A stretch of 64,000 bases of DNA from Candidatus Obscuribacterales bacterium (GCA_021732025.1 JAKFVU010000077.1:62001-126000); one strand, 5' to 3'; shown: positions 41,439 through 49,995, counted from the first letter of the stretch. The notes: generated by a model not told the origin, from the letters alone. A program made the numbers and translations.

Positions 41439-42173
41439 ATGAAGGCTCGAATCGCAGAGATGTTGCAGACTTTCCACGGACAGTCGACCCATCGCCAAGC
41501 TGACGCCACCAGTGGTGTGGCAACTAGTGCCGGTGCTGGTTCTGGTTCAGGACAAGTGCGCAGAATACAGGGACAGACCCTACAAACTGAAAAACTATTG
41601 AGAGAGAAAGATCGAGAAATTGACCGCCTACGCCATCAATTGGCAAATGCTGAGGCTCGTCTTCAAGAGTTGATGGGGCAAGATGTTCTCACTGCTCTTC
41701 CCAATCGCCACATATTTAAAGAGCACCTCACTCATTCGTTAAAGCGGGCTCTAAGACTTGGTTATTCTCTGTCGCTTATGCTCATAGATATTGATCACCT
41801 GCGCGATATCAATCTCAAGTATGGTCATGAAGTGGGCGATTTGGTTCTAGTTGAAGTCGCAAAAATACTCAAAAGCTCGGTACGCGAAATTGACATGCCT
41901 GCTCGCTGGGGCGGTGAAGAGTTAGTTACTGTGTTGCATGAGACTGATGCCGATGGTGCCGCTGTGGTGGCAGAACGTGTGCGTCGCCGTATTTCAATGT
42001 TAGAAGTGAAAGAGCCTAAGACTGGCAAGCCGATCAAGATCACTGCATCTCTGGCTGTGGCTAGCTATCCGCAACATTCAAATGATCCTCAAGGTTTGCT
42101 TGAAGCAGCTTCTGAGGCCCTAATACAAGCTAAAGAAGACGGTTGTAACCGCGTTTTGATCGCCAACAAGTAA
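41439..42173 (+). CDS. GGDEF diguanylate cyclase
   Basis: This 244-residue protein makes cyclic di-GMP from two GTP. A Gly/Ser/Ala-rich N-terminus leads to a coiled coil (EKLLREKDREIDRLRHQLAN) that probably dimerises it, then a GGDEF domain at about residues 85-240: DVLTALPNRHIFKEHL, LMLIDIDHLRDINLKYGHEVG, and the active loop RWGGEELVTVLHETD (variant GGEEL). The inhibitory site RxxD is present as REID five residues before GGEEL, so product inhibition is likely. No sensor or receiver domain is attached. AAGGAGGGG at 41426-41434 supports ATG 41439 (or 41436) over the upstream open frame. A NarL-type regulator begins 8 bp downstream, suggesting joint expression. Confidence 0.93.
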   Translation: MKARIAEMLQTFHGQSTHRQADATSGVATSAGAGSGSGQVRRIQGQTLQTEKLLREKDREIDRLRHQLANAEARLQELMGQDVLTALPNRHIFKEHLTHSLKRALRLGYSLSLMLIDIDHLRDINLKYGHEVGDLVLVEVAKILKSSVREIDMPARWGGEELVTVLHETDADGAAVVAERVRRRISMLEVKEPKTGKPIKITASLAVASYPQHSNDPQGLLEAASEALIQAKEDGCNRVLIANK

Positions 42174-42181
42174 CTTTTACA

Positions 42182-42772
42182 TTGATAAGACTAATGGTGG
42201 TAGACGATCACGCAGAGATTCGCGGGGAGATTGTTAAACAACTTTCCCAGGGAGATTTGCTCAAGGTCGTGGCTGAGGCTGATACCTCACATGACGCCTG
42301 GAAAGTTGCCTCGCAGATGCTTCCTGATATCGTCTTGCTTGATTTGCACCTACCTGGACTCTATTCGACGGTTGATTTACTGAAGCGCTTTAGTCAATTG
42401 AAGCGTACAAAAGTTGTGATTTATGCCAGCCAGGGCAAAGCTGCCGAAGTACAAGATTTGCTTGAGGCTGGTGCTTCCGGCTACGTGCTTAAGGACGATG
42501 CGCCTGCTTTAATAAAAATGGCACTACTAATGGTGTCAAAGGGTTCTAAGACAGTAATTTCTCCTAGCTTGCCGCGCCACCTTACTAGGCTGACTGCCCA
42601 AGAACGCACCGTTCTGCGCTATATGACTATGCGCGGCAAGCTGCTCAAGGCAGCTGAGCGCATGGGTATTTCTGAGCAAGAATTGACCGATTTGGTTGAT
42701 CATCTAGTAGAAAAACTTGAATTAGAGTCGTCAGACAAGCTCTTGCGTTGGGCTAAGAAACACGGTTTCTAG
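42182..42772 (+). CDS. NarL/FixJ-family response regulator
   Basis: This 196-residue protein has a receiver domain at residues 1-120 (IRLMVVDDHAEIRGEIV, phospho-acceptor Asp in DIVLLDLHLPG, Lys in GYVLKDDAP) and a C-terminal LuxR-like helix-turn-helix region (RLTAQERTVLRYMTMRGKLL and RMGISEQELTDLVDHLVEKL). The recognition region is diverged from typical GerE sequences (K-I-A-x-x-L is replaced by KAAERMG), so DNA-binding specificity is unclear. TTG 42182 is needed to include the first beta strand. It lies 8 bp after the diguanylate cyclase, and no histidine kinase gene is in the window, so it is an orphan regulator, perhaps linked to c-di-GMP output. Confidence 0.88.
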   Translation: MIRLMVVDDHAEIRGEIVKQLSQGDLLKVVAEADTSHDAWKVASQMLPDIVLLDLHLPGLYSTVDLLKRFSQLKRTKVVIYASQGKAAEVQDLLEAGASGYVLKDDAPALIKMALLMVSKGSKTVISPSLPRHLTRLTAQERTVLRYMTMRGKLLKAAERMGISEQELTDLVDHLVEKLELESSDKLLRWAKKHGF

Positions 42773-42813
42773 AGCCACTGTTTCAGTGTCGCACCTTCTA
42801 AGTTGACAGGTTA

Positions 42814-43596
42814 TTAGTGCAAAATTCCATGGATATCGGGATGTATTGCGATTAGTCCAATCAATGCAGCACCGCTAACAATGGCAACAAGTTCTAGAGG
42901 ATTAAAGGCTTGGCGTGCTAAGCGCTTATTATCTTCTACTGTTTTCCAGTGACGATTGAGCCAAATCTGCACCACCGCTAGTGGTATTGCACTGGTCAAA
43001 TATAATAGTTGGAAGGGCTCTGGTAGTCTGATTAGCAGTGTTAGAGCACCAAAGAGTAGGGCCAAAACAAAGCCGCTAAACTGACTGTTTTTACGGGCAA
43101 AACTTTCGCTGTCTGGTATCAATTTCGCACACATGTGGCCGAAGCCTAGCAGCACTAATAGATTTACTACCGGAATTGCAAACAGAGCGGTAGTGAAAAT
43201 TGGTCTGGCTTGGGCGAACTGGATGAAGGGGTCTAAGGTTCCTGCTCGACCTAGCCTGATGTGGATATCCTCTAACTCTTCAGGCGTCAGTGTTTTGTCA
43301 GAGTCATAATCCGTTTCTGTTGTGGTTGCAGGTAAGCCACTAGATTCAACGTCACTTTTAACTGCAGATGGCGAAGCTTTGTTCTCGCTTTGAATGCTGG
43401 CCTGAAGCTGCTGAGATACACAGCAAAGATCTCTTAGATTGCGATAGAGCCAAAACATGTTGTAGGCCCCGAGAGTAAAAAATGACAGAACCACCACATG
43501 CCACGCCGGTTGTTGCTGGCTATCTAGAAGAATTGGCATTTCGGCAGCAGCGATATCGCTCTGGTTTTTCACGGGCTCCGGATTAGAAGTTTTCAC
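42814..43596 (-). CDS. multi-pass membrane protein, DUF4234-like
   Basis: This 260-residue protein begins with a soluble tail, then a helix VVVLSFFTLGAYNMFWLYRN that resembles the start of DUF4234-type membrane proteins. A long acidic loop (residues 75-125, EELEDIHIRLGRAG) is followed by three or four more helices: TALFAIPVVNLLVLLGFGHM, FSGFVLALLFGALTLLI, LLYLTSAIPLAVVQIWL and LVAIVSGAALIGLIAI. No catalytic motif is visible. It converges on the response-regulator gene and is divergent from ssb with 277 bp between. In that gap the 11-mer AGATTCTAGTG occurs twice (43751 and 43777). Function unknown. Confidence 0.65.
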   Translation of the reverse strand: MKTSNPEPVKNQSDIAAAEMPILLDSQQQPAWHVVVLSFFTLGAYNMFWLYRNLRDLCCVSQQLQASIQSENKASPSAVKSDVESSGLPATTTETDYDSDKTLTPEELEDIHIRLGRAGTLDPFIQFAQARPIFTTALFAIPVVNLLVLLGFGHMCAKLIPDSESFARKNSQFSGFVLALLFGALTLLIRLPEPFQLLYLTSAIPLAVVQIWLNRHWKTVEDNKRLARQAFNPLELVAIVSGAALIGLIAIHPDIHGILH

Positions 43597-43873
43597 ACTC
43601 TGTTGCCTTTTCGCTACGGTGTTAACTGATTAATTTGGGGCGCAAGCGAGCTGCCAAGCCCTTAACATCTGATTCTTGCACAAAAGAACGAGAGAATTTC
43701 GTCTAATCACCCGATCTTTACTGCTATTTTTTCGCTAATCTTATTAAGCTAGATTCTAGTGCAAGATTTTACTGCGAGATTCTAGTGTAATTTCTAGCGC
43801 TGCCCTACAGTGTGAGGTTGAGCGCAAGAATATCGATTATGCAGTCACGGTTGCGTTTTCAAGGAGTATGGTT

Positions 43874-44224
43874 ATGGTCAATTCGGTGATTCTGGTAGGC
43901 AGAGCTGGGCGCGACCCAGAAATGCGCTATTTCGAATCGGGACGGGTTAAAACCACATTCAGTTTGGCTGTTAATCGCCCTACCAAAGAGAAAGAAACCG
44001 ATTGGTTTGATATCGAAATCTGGGGCCGCCAGGCAGAGATTGCTGGTGAGTACGTGCGCAAAGGCAGTTTGATAGGCATAGAAGGGCGTCTAGACTTCAA
44101 CAAGTGGACAGACGATGGCGGTAACAAGAATGTTAAACCAGTTGTTCATGCCAATGGCCTAAGACTGCTGGGTAGCAAACGTGACAATGCCGGTGATGGT
44201 AATTTCTCCCAAGATTTCGCTTAG
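43874..44224 (+). CDS. ssb: single-stranded DNA-binding protein, short form
   Basis: This 116-residue protein is an SSB-type OB fold: NSVILVGRAGRDPEMRYFES, TTFSLAVNRPTKEKETDWFD and EIWGRQAEIAGEYVRKGSLIGIEGRL. I chose ATG 43874 because AAGGAG (43861-43866) is 7 nt upstream; ATG 43868 is too close to it. The C-terminus (RDNAGDGNFSQDFA) lacks the acidic tip ending in D-x-x-F/P-F that recruits partner proteins in E. coli, and the protein is shorter than classical SSBs, as in cyanobacterial short SSBs. It may be the housekeeping copy or a paralogue. An SSS symporter gene starts 13 bp downstream. Confidence 0.92.
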   Translation: MVNSVILVGRAGRDPEMRYFESGRVKTTFSLAVNRPTKEKETDWFDIEIWGRQAEIAGEYVRKGSLIGIEGRLDFNKWTDDGGNKNVKPVVHANGLRLLGSKRDNAGDGNFSQDFA

Positions 44225-44237
44225 CTGAGAGATAAAT

Positions 44238-45869
44238 TTGAAAACTGCATTGGTTACTGCGCAGCCTATTGACTACGCCGTTATCTTGATTTATTTCATA
44301 TTCGTTTTGGGCGTGGGTTTCAAGCTCAAAAAGAATATGAAGAGCAGCGACGATTTCCTTCTTGCTGGTCATCGAATTCCAAGCTGGGTAACTGGCTTGG
44401 CATTTTTGTCTGCAAATTTGGGAGCCATCGAAGTGATGGGTATGGCAGCCAATGCCGCCCAGTATGGTGTGATGACCTGCCATTTCTATTGGCTGGGAGC
44501 AATCCCGGCCATGGTTTTCTTGGCAGTGTTTATGATGCCTTTCTACTATAAGTCGAAAATTCGCAGCGTTCCCGAGTATTTGCGCAAGCGCTTCAACGAG
44601 CCTACTCGAGCACTAAATGCTATTTCATTTGCAGTGATGACTGTGCTCATGTCGGGCATCAACCTCTATGCCATGGCCATTGTCTTTAAGCTCTTGCTCG
44701 GCTGGGACATGAATGCATCGATAGCTGTGGCCGCTTTGGTAGTTTTGGCGTACACCATTACTGGTGGCTTAACATCGTCAATTTACAATGAAGTATTGCA
44801 ATTCTTTTTAATTGTATTTGGACTCCTGCCTGTCTCTATCTTGGGCCTGCTGCGCTTTGGCAGTTGGCAAAATATTTGCGATCGCTTTGATAATCCTGGT
44901 TTCGCTCATCTCTGGAAACAAGTTGCTAGCGGTACCAACCCAATGGGCGTCGATATGATTGGCCTCATTGGTGGTCTTGGCTTTGTCCTCTCGTTTGGCT
45001 ACTGGTGCACTGATTTTCTTGTTATTCAGCGCGCTCTTGCAGCCGAAGATCTAAAGGCCGCTCGCATGACGCCAATTATTGCCGCTTTTCCCAAAATACT
45101 TTTTCCGATTTTGACAGTTTTTCCTGGTCTAATCGCCATCATTTTGATTCCTAAATTGGGCACCAACAATGACAGCCTTTCTTATAATATGGCCATTCCC
45201 TATTTGCTCTCAGTGATGTACCCCAATGGCCTTTTTGGCCTGGGCATAACAGCTCTATTGGCTAGCTTTATGTCGGGCATGGCTGGCAATGTCACGGCCT
45301 TTAATACGGTCTGGACTTACGATATTTATCAAAGTTACATTGCCAAAAATAAGTCTGATGCGCACTATCTCTGGATGGGTAAGCTTGCCACTGCTGTTGG
45401 TATTATCATCAGTGTCGGCACTTGCTATTTGTGCATGAACTTCAAGTCGATAATGGACTACATGCAGCTCATATTCACGTTTTTCAATGCCCCACTGTTC
45501 GCTACTTTCTTGCTCGGGATGTTCTTCCCGCGCACTTCGGCCTGGGGGGCTTTCTATGGCCTTCTAAGTGGCACCATTGCTGCTTTCTTACACTACATAT
45601 TGACGCTGCAGCACAAGCTCAATTATCAAAGTGATATGGCTGGCAATTTCCACCGCTCTGTTGTGGCTTGGACAGTGTGTCTGGTGGTGACCATCACTAT
45701 CTCTTATTTGACTAAGCCCAAGGCTCGGGAAGAGCTGCGTGGATTAGTATGGGGCATTGATCTGAAGGATGACGGTACAGCTGTTAAAACCTCAATATTC
45801 GCAAGCCCTGGTTTCTTTGGCGTCATTTTGTTGGCACTAACGGCCTATCTCAACTATCTATTCTTCTAA
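44238..45869 (+). CDS. sodium:solute symporter (SSS family)
   Basis: This 543-residue inner-membrane transporter belongs to the SSS family (PutP/SGLT-like). About 13-14 helices are visible, beginning DYAVILIYFIFVLGVGFKLK. Family marks include KSSDDFLLAGHRIPSWVTGL, SANLGAIEVMGMAANAAQYG, the TITGGLTSSIYNEVLQFFLI helix, and TDFLVIQRALAAEDLKAARM. These proteins couple Na+ entry to uptake of sugars, amino acids or carboxylates; the layout is closest to the sugar/inositol branch, but the substrate cannot be fixed. TTG 44238 begins just after ssb. A small two-helix protein gene follows 15 bp downstream and may be an accessory subunit. Confidence 0.92.
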   Translation: MKTALVTAQPIDYAVILIYFIFVLGVGFKLKKNMKSSDDFLLAGHRIPSWVTGLAFLSANLGAIEVMGMAANAAQYGVMTCHFYWLGAIPAMVFLAVFMMPFYYKSKIRSVPEYLRKRFNEPTRALNAISFAVMTVLMSGINLYAMAIVFKLLLGWDMNASIAVAALVVLAYTITGGLTSSIYNEVLQFFLIVFGLLPVSILGLLRFGSWQNICDRFDNPGFAHLWKQVASGTNPMGVDMIGLIGGLGFVLSFGYWCTDFLVIQRALAAEDLKAARMTPIIAAFPKILFPILTVFPGLIAIILIPKLGTNNDSLSYNMAIPYLLSVMYPNGLFGLGITALLASFMSGMAGNVTAFNTVWTYDIYQSYIAKNKSDAHYLWMGKLATAVGIIISVGTCYLCMNFKSIMDYMQLIFTFFNAPLFATFLLGMFFPRTSAWGAFYGLLSGTIAAFLHYILTLQHKLNYQSDMAGNFHRSVVAWTVCLVVTITISYLTKPKAREELRGLVWGIDLKDDGTAVKTSIFASPGFFGVILLALTAYLNYLFF

Positions 45870-45884
45870 ATTTTAAGGTGTGCA

Positions 45885-46172
45885 ATGCTCGACGTCAGAC
45901 TGCCAATCGGATGGCTATTCATGGTACTAGGAGTAATGCTGGCGATTTATGGATATGCCAATCCGCCAGCAGAAAACATGCTCTTGGGGCAGGTTTTGTT
46001 GCCTCTCAATCTTGATGTGCCTTGGGGCATTCTCATGGCACTCTTTGGTCTCTCAATGGTTTCGCTAGCCCAAATAGATAAACTCAAGACTCTCGAGCTT
46101 GAGTTAGCCGCGAGCAAAGCCGAAGCCGCAACGGAGAAGGTCTCCGATACAGAAGCCAGCGCAAAGGGCTAA
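45885..46172 (+). CDS. small two-helix membrane protein beside the symporter
   Basis: This 95-residue protein has two hydrophobic helices (LPIGWLFMVLGVMLAIYGYA and VPWGILMALFGLSMVSLAQI) and a charged helical tail (KLKTLELELAASKAEAATEK). It starts 15 bp after the SSS gene on the same strand, so it is probably co-expressed as an accessory or stabilising partner, as small proteins are for several other sodium symporters. No conserved catalytic residue is seen. The name is inferred from position only. Confidence 0.7.
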   Translation: MLDVRLPIGWLFMVLGVMLAIYGYANPPAENMLLGQVLLPLNLDVPWGILMALFGLSMVSLAQIDKLKTLELELAASKAEAATEKVSDTEASAKG

Positions 46173-46174
46173 AT

Positions 46175-47122
46175 TTATTTAGCGTTGAGGCAAGCAACCA
46201 TAACGTTGCCTGAGTTCACGTCGTATTTGAGCAACATGTACCAAGGGGCAAATCCAGCTGGTGGTACTTTGACGGGCGATACTTTGCCGAGTGCTCGAGA
46301 AATAGCTTTTACTACCTGACCATTTTCATCATCGTCAGCTAGAGGCACTGAAGATAGAGTGCCAACCTGCTTTTCGCTAGAAATATTGGTGATTTGGCCG
46401 CTGTTTTTTACGACAAAGCTAATCAGGTAAGAATATTTGCGGTTGGCTGTTTCGACCAATTGGGCTGAACCGGGCACAGACAAATTAGTTTGGATTGATT
46501 GGCTCAAGTCTTTAATGTACGAATCTAAGCGGTTCAGCTGTTCGCTGGAGGCTAGAACACGATTTTGTTGGAATTTAGATTGACTAGCTGGTGATGGTCT
46601 ATCGGGGCTAAGCCAAACGTACTGAGGTTCGCTGCTCACTGCTTGCGAAAATGCCTTGGCAGCGCTCTCGTCATAAGCTGGGCTCACTACCTGGCTGCTA
46701 TCTGCTCTTCTACGCTTGCGCCGAGGTGACGCCGAGGAGCTGTTGGACACAGTGGCGTTGCCATCATCAATAGGAGTAGATGCGGTATTGCCCAAAGCTG
46801 CGGCATTAGCGGCAGAGCCTTGGTTCGGGGCGATATCGGGAGGCATTGTGCTAGCTGCAGGTTTCTTCCCTACAGATTTGACTTGGTATTGGGGAGCTGT
46901 CCAGAGTACTCCAGCGCTAGCGCTAGAATCGCTGGCTGTTGCAGCCGAGCTACTAGAAGAGTTTGAGCTAGAACTAGAGCCAGAACCAGAGGCCGAACTA
47001 GTGGTAGACGAGGAGCTGCTTGAAGCGTCACCTTGGGCTGAAGCTGAGAGGTTCAGATTCAAAGCAAGTGCAGTTACGGCACATGCCACGGTCGAAGCGC
47101 GTCTGATAAATCTATTATTCAT
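46175..47122 (-). CDS. exported Ser-rich protein with TonB-C-like domain
   Basis: This protein has 315 residues and a signal peptide (STVACAVTALALNLNLSASA). A long stretch (about residues 33-75) is nearly all Ser, Ala, Gly and Thr; a second low-complexity zone follows to about 150 and includes RRKRRR. The last 115 residues look like a TonB C-terminal (TonB_C) fold: QSIQTNLSVPG, YSYLISFVVKNSGQITNIS and KAISRALGKVSPVKVPPAG. That domain in TolA/TonB-like proteins binds outer-membrane partners. There is no N-terminal anchor beyond the signal peptide. ATG 47122 is preferred over TTG 47128. It converges on the small membrane-protein gene with a 2-bp gap. Confidence 0.7.
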   Translation of the reverse strand: MNNRFIRRASTVACAVTALALNLNLSASAQGDASSSSSSTTSSASGSGSSSSSNSSSSSAATASDSSASAGVLWTAPQYQVKSVGKKPAASTMPPDIAPNQGSAANAAALGNTASTPIDDGNATVSNSSSASPRRKRRRADSSQVVSPAYDESAAKAFSQAVSSEPQYVWLSPDRPSPASQSKFQQNRVLASSEQLNRLDSYIKDLSQSIQTNLSVPGSAQLVETANRKYSYLISFVVKNSGQITNISSEKQVGTLSSVPLADDDENGQVVKAISRALGKVSPVKVPPAGFAPWYMLLKYDVNSGNVMVACLNAK

Positions 47123-47143
47123 ATGCAACTGGTCCTACATCCT

Positions 47144-47812
47144 CTAATTTATTGATTTTTCAACAGTTCTAACTATACCCAGGAAATGGTTTCTGACATC
47201 CACAGTTTTGGGATGGATCGGTTTACCCACGTCGATAAGATTGCTGAGACTGAGGTCACAGGCAATTAACATAGCTTTGTCGAGATTAACTTTTTTATTT
47301 GGGTCGTCCGCAACAGTACTGAATAGGCCTTGCCAAATTGGGTCGGTAAAGTCTTTTGGTCGACTTTCTTCCAAACAGTCAGCTAGAAATACGACTTTGG
47401 ATACTTCACACATGGGCACATTGCCTAAAGTATGTTCGCTGATGGCCGCTAACACTTCTTTGTTGCTAATTTTCAGTTCTTGCTTGATTGTCATAGCTGC
47501 CACTGGACCGTGCAGGAGGTGACCGTTTATTCGGTCAATAGCCGACAGTTCTAAGCCAAAAGCTAAGGCTCTTTCAATTAGCTCTTTGTCTTTCACTTCT
47601 TTGCAGCAATCGTGAAGATAGCAGGCCAGTCCGACTAGTAAGCGATTGACACCGGCCTTTTTGGCGATCATATCGCCTACTTGCGCCACACCACAGATAT
47701 GGTCAAAGCGTTTTTTCGACACCCGCGGTTGCGTCCAGGCGCGTGCTTCTTCGAGAGTAATGCCCGAGGGAATTCCTGGTATCTTCTTTGCTTTTTCCTT
47801 CGTCTTTGGCAC
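47144..47812 (-). CDS. yqeK: YqeK-like HD-domain (bis-nucleotide phosphatase) protein
   Basis: This 222-residue protein has an HD-domain metal core: KKRFDHICGVAQVGDMIAKKA, LACYLHDCCKEV (the HD pair), INGHLLHGPVAAMTI and ISEHTLGNVPMCEVSKVVFLADCLE. The layout matches YqeK, which cleaves diadenosine tetraphosphate symmetrically. It lies 6 bp after nadD, the usual YqeK neighbour, and this supports the call. An extra Lys-rich N-terminus (MPKTKEKAKKIPG) precedes the domain. The order alr-nadD-yqeK on the minus strand suggests one transcript. Confidence 0.9.
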   Translation of the reverse strand: MPKTKEKAKKIPGIPSGITLEEARAWTQPRVSKKRFDHICGVAQVGDMIAKKAGVNRLLVGLACYLHDCCKEVKDKELIERALAFGLELSAIDRINGHLLHGPVAAMTIKQELKISNKEVLAAISEHTLGNVPMCEVSKVVFLADCLEESRPKDFTDPIWQGLFSTVADDPNKKVNLDKAMLIACDLSLSNLIDVGKPIHPKTVDVRNHFLGIVRTVEKSIN

Positions 47813-47818
47813 TGGTTT

Positions 47819-48445
47819 TTAGTCTTCTCTTGTTCTGTAAAAGCTATGGCTTTGAATCAATTTGTCTACTTCTGGTGGCACCATATACAGTACCGTTTTT
47901 CCTAGGCTAATTCGTTTGCGAATGTTCGAAGCCGAAATTGCTATTCCTGGGAAATCGACTATTCTGACGTCAGCATCTTCAATTTGTTCTGGTGTGGTCT
48001 GAGCAATTGTTTGAATGACGCTTTCATTGTGAGCATCAGAAAGATATCGTAGTCGGGGCACAACCAAAAGTCGACATAGTGAAAGCAACTCTTTTGAATT
48101 ATGCCAGTCTTTGAGGAAGGGAACATTGTCACCGCCAATGATTAAGTTGACCTTGGTGGCACCGCTAGCAATAATTTGTTTGACTGTGTCTACAGTATAT
48201 GACGGGCCCTGTCGCTCAAGCTCTAGCCGAGAAGCTTCAAAATAGGGGTTGCTGGCTACAGCCGCCTCAACTAATTTGTGGCGATCTTCGCCCGCTAAGA
48301 GTCCGACCTGCCTGTGAGGTGGGTGGGGCGATGTAACGAACAACACTTTGTTTAGAGCGAACTGGTCACGGGCGCATTCGGCTATGAGTAGATGGCCCAG
48401 GTGAATGGGGTTGAATGTGCCGCAGAATAGTCCGATTTCACTCAT
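47819..48445 (-). CDS. nadD: nicotinate-nucleotide adenylyltransferase
   Basis: This 208-residue enzyme transfers AMP to nicotinate mononucleotide, giving deamido-NAD. It shows the nucleotidyltransferase signature GLFCGTFNPIHLGHLLIAE, the substrate part FVTSPHPPHRQVG, IIGGDNVPFLKDWHNSKEL, and the ISASNIRKRISLGKTV motif equivalent to ISSTxIRxR. Length is typical. ATG 48445 overlaps the alr stop (ATGA), so translation is coupled to alr, and yqeK follows after 6 bp. The clustering fits housekeeping NAD and nucleotide metabolism. Confidence 0.95.
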   Translation of the reverse strand: MSEIGLFCGTFNPIHLGHLLIAECARDQFALNKVLFVTSPHPPHRQVGLLAGEDRHKLVEAAVASNPYFEASRLELERQGPSYTVDTVKQIIASGATKVNLIIGGDNVPFLKDWHNSKELLSLCRLLVVPRLRYLSDAHNESVIQTIAQTTPEQIEDADVRIVDFPGIAISASNIRKRISLGKTVLYMVPPEVDKLIQSHSFYRTRED

Positions 48446-49683
48446 TTTTGTCTTGTTCGTGTGTAGACTCGTGGCAGCCTTGTGCGTAGCCTGCAGGCAA
48501 GCTCATAGGTAATGGTATCAAGAGTTTCAGCCCAATTGCTTAAAGTTAGGCTTGTGTTTGAAGCATCTCCAGATTCTTTAGTAGTCTCTTTTGTACTTTC
48601 TTTTGCACTTCCTTTTGTACTTTCTTTTGTACTTTCAGTGTCGCTGCCAATCAGCGTAATCACGTCGCCTTCCTGCGCCTCTGGCACATTTGTGATGTCG
48701 AAGAGCATTTGGTCCATGCTAATGCGGCCCACTTGATTAACTTTTTTGCCCATCAAGAGACCTTCCATGCAATTGGAAAGTTTTCGGTCTACTCCATCGG
48801 CGTAGCCAATGGGAATGGAGGCAAGCAGGGTTTGACGTTGCGCGGTCCATGTCCAGCTGTATCCCACTGATTCTCCGGCCTCTATTGTATTAATATGATT
48901 GATTCTCGCTCTCAAGGCCAAGGCCGGTCGCAATGGCAAGGTTGGCGATACCGTATTTGGTTGCAACCCATAGAGGTAGAGCCCCACTCTCACTAAGTCA
49001 TAGTGCGCTTGCGGATAGGCTGTAGCTTCACTTGAGGCCAGGTGAAAGAAAGTATCGGCGAAATATTTTTTAGTGAGAGCCACAGCTTCGCTGAATAGTT
49101 GGTTTTGTCTGTCTACTGCCTCTTCATTGCTGGCCATGGCTAGGTGGCTATAAACGCTCACCAACTCTAAGTTAGGCAAGCTTTTGATTAGTTTTAGTAT
49201 GGCCTCGAGCTTGGCGAATGGCACACCGAGTCGATGCATACCTGTGTCTACTTTGAGATGCACTCTCGCTTTGCCGCATGCTGCTACGTCGCGAATCTGT
49301 TTTTCGCTTGTAAGGGTGATGTCGAGTTTGTTTTCAAGGGCGGTTTTGATTGCCCAAGATGGAGTTGGGCTTAAAATTAAGACGGGCAGCTTGATGCCGC
49401 TAGCTCTCAGCTGAGTACCTTCGTCTATAGATGCTACGCCCAACCAGTCACTGCCGTCACTAGAGGCCTCTAAAAGTTCGGCAACGCTAGCCCCACCGTG
49501 TCCATAACCGTCGCTCTTTACTACCGCCATCAGGCGTGGAGCTGTGGTTTCGCCAATACCTTTTATATTAGGCTTGATTCGGCCCCGCAAAAACTTGAGG
49601 TTGTGCTCTATGGCGTTGAGGTCTACTTCGAGCCAGGCGTCTCTGCGAATCGATGTGGGGTTGGCTTGGCGGGTGGGGAGCAT
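48442..49683 (-). CDS. alr: alanine racemase with a Ser/Thr/Lys/Glu-rich insertion
   Basis: This 413-residue PLP enzyme interconverts L- and D-alanine for peptidoglycan. Motifs are WLEVDLNAIEHNLKFL, the PLP lysine in LMAVVKSDGYGHGG, HLKVDTGMHRLGV, and the catalytic Tyr in GESVGYSWTW followed by IPIGYADGVDR. Near the C-terminus, after GDVITLIGSDTEST, about 25 residues of the type KESTKGSAKESTKETTKESG interrupt the normal sequence before SLTLSNWAETLDTITYEL; the DNA there is a 12-bp tandem repeat. The insertion sits where the family has a short variable loop between the conserved V-x-L-x-G and the W-A-x-x-x-x-T-I motifs, so activity may be kept. It is the first gene of alr-nadD-yqeK. Confidence 0.95.
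   Translation of the reverse strand: MLPTRQANPTSIRRDAWLEVDLNAIEHNLKFLRGRIKPNIKGIGETTAPRLMAVVKSDGYGHGGASVAELLEASSDGSDWLGVASIDEGTQLRASGIKLPVLILSPTPSWAIKTALENKLDITLTSEKQIRDVAACGKARVHLKVDTGMHRLGVPFAKLEAILKLIKSLPNLELVSVYSHLAMASNEEAVDRQNQLFSEAVALTKKYFADTFFHLASSEATAYPQAHYDLVRVGLYLYGLQPNTVSPTLPLRPALALRARINHINTIEAGESVGYSWTWTAQRQTLLASIPIGYADGVDRKLSNCMEGLLMGKKVNQVGRISMDQMLFDITNVPEAQEGDVITLIGSDTESTKESTKGSAKESTKETTKESGDASNTSLTLSNWAETLDTITYELACRLRTRLPRVYTRTRQK
48587..48634. repeat. four 12-bp tandem repeats inside alr
   Basis: TCTTTTGTACTT or close variants repeat at 48587, 48599, 48611 and 48623 on the plus strand. In the alr frame this encodes the repeated K-E-S-T / K-G-S-A / K-E-T-T insertion. A period of 12 keeps the frame, so copy-number change would lengthen or shorten the loop without breaking alr. 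Confidence 0.85.
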
Positions 49684-49995
49684 TAGTAAATTATCGACAT
49701 ACTCAGTGTTTGAAGCTCTTCGTAGAGCTTTACTTTATGCTAGCATTGCTGTCGGTAGCCATAATTATTTCCACTAAACCCAAGCTCGTACAGGGCTTTA
49801 TTAGTGTTCAATTACGGTGACGTTAAGAGCTGCTGTCAACATTGGTCAAGCATATTGTCTCAAACGAGACTCAGTTTTTAAGAAGCCCTTGGTGGCTTGG
49901 AATCTCTTGGGAAGCCCGAGACCTATCTAATAAAGAAGTCTCAACTGTTCAATTTTCTAGGAATTTGGTTCTAATCTTCAAAGGGGTGGAGAGTC
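49684..49995. other. intergenic region between alr and HU with small hairpins
   Basis: This 312-bp divergent gap has no supported gene. It holds GTCTC-AAAC-GAGAC (49857-49870), and further downstream another AGTCTC copy at 49938-49943 and a local AAGCC/GGCTT pairing, so the HU leader may be structured. A promoter for HU and one for alr must lie here, but I see no convincing consensus boxes. Confidence 0.4.

Noticed and set aside
42776..42788. CACTG-TTT-CAGTG hairpin after the response regulator as a terminator
   Set aside because: The stem is only 5 bp, the loop 3 nt, and no T-run follows, so it is too weak to call.
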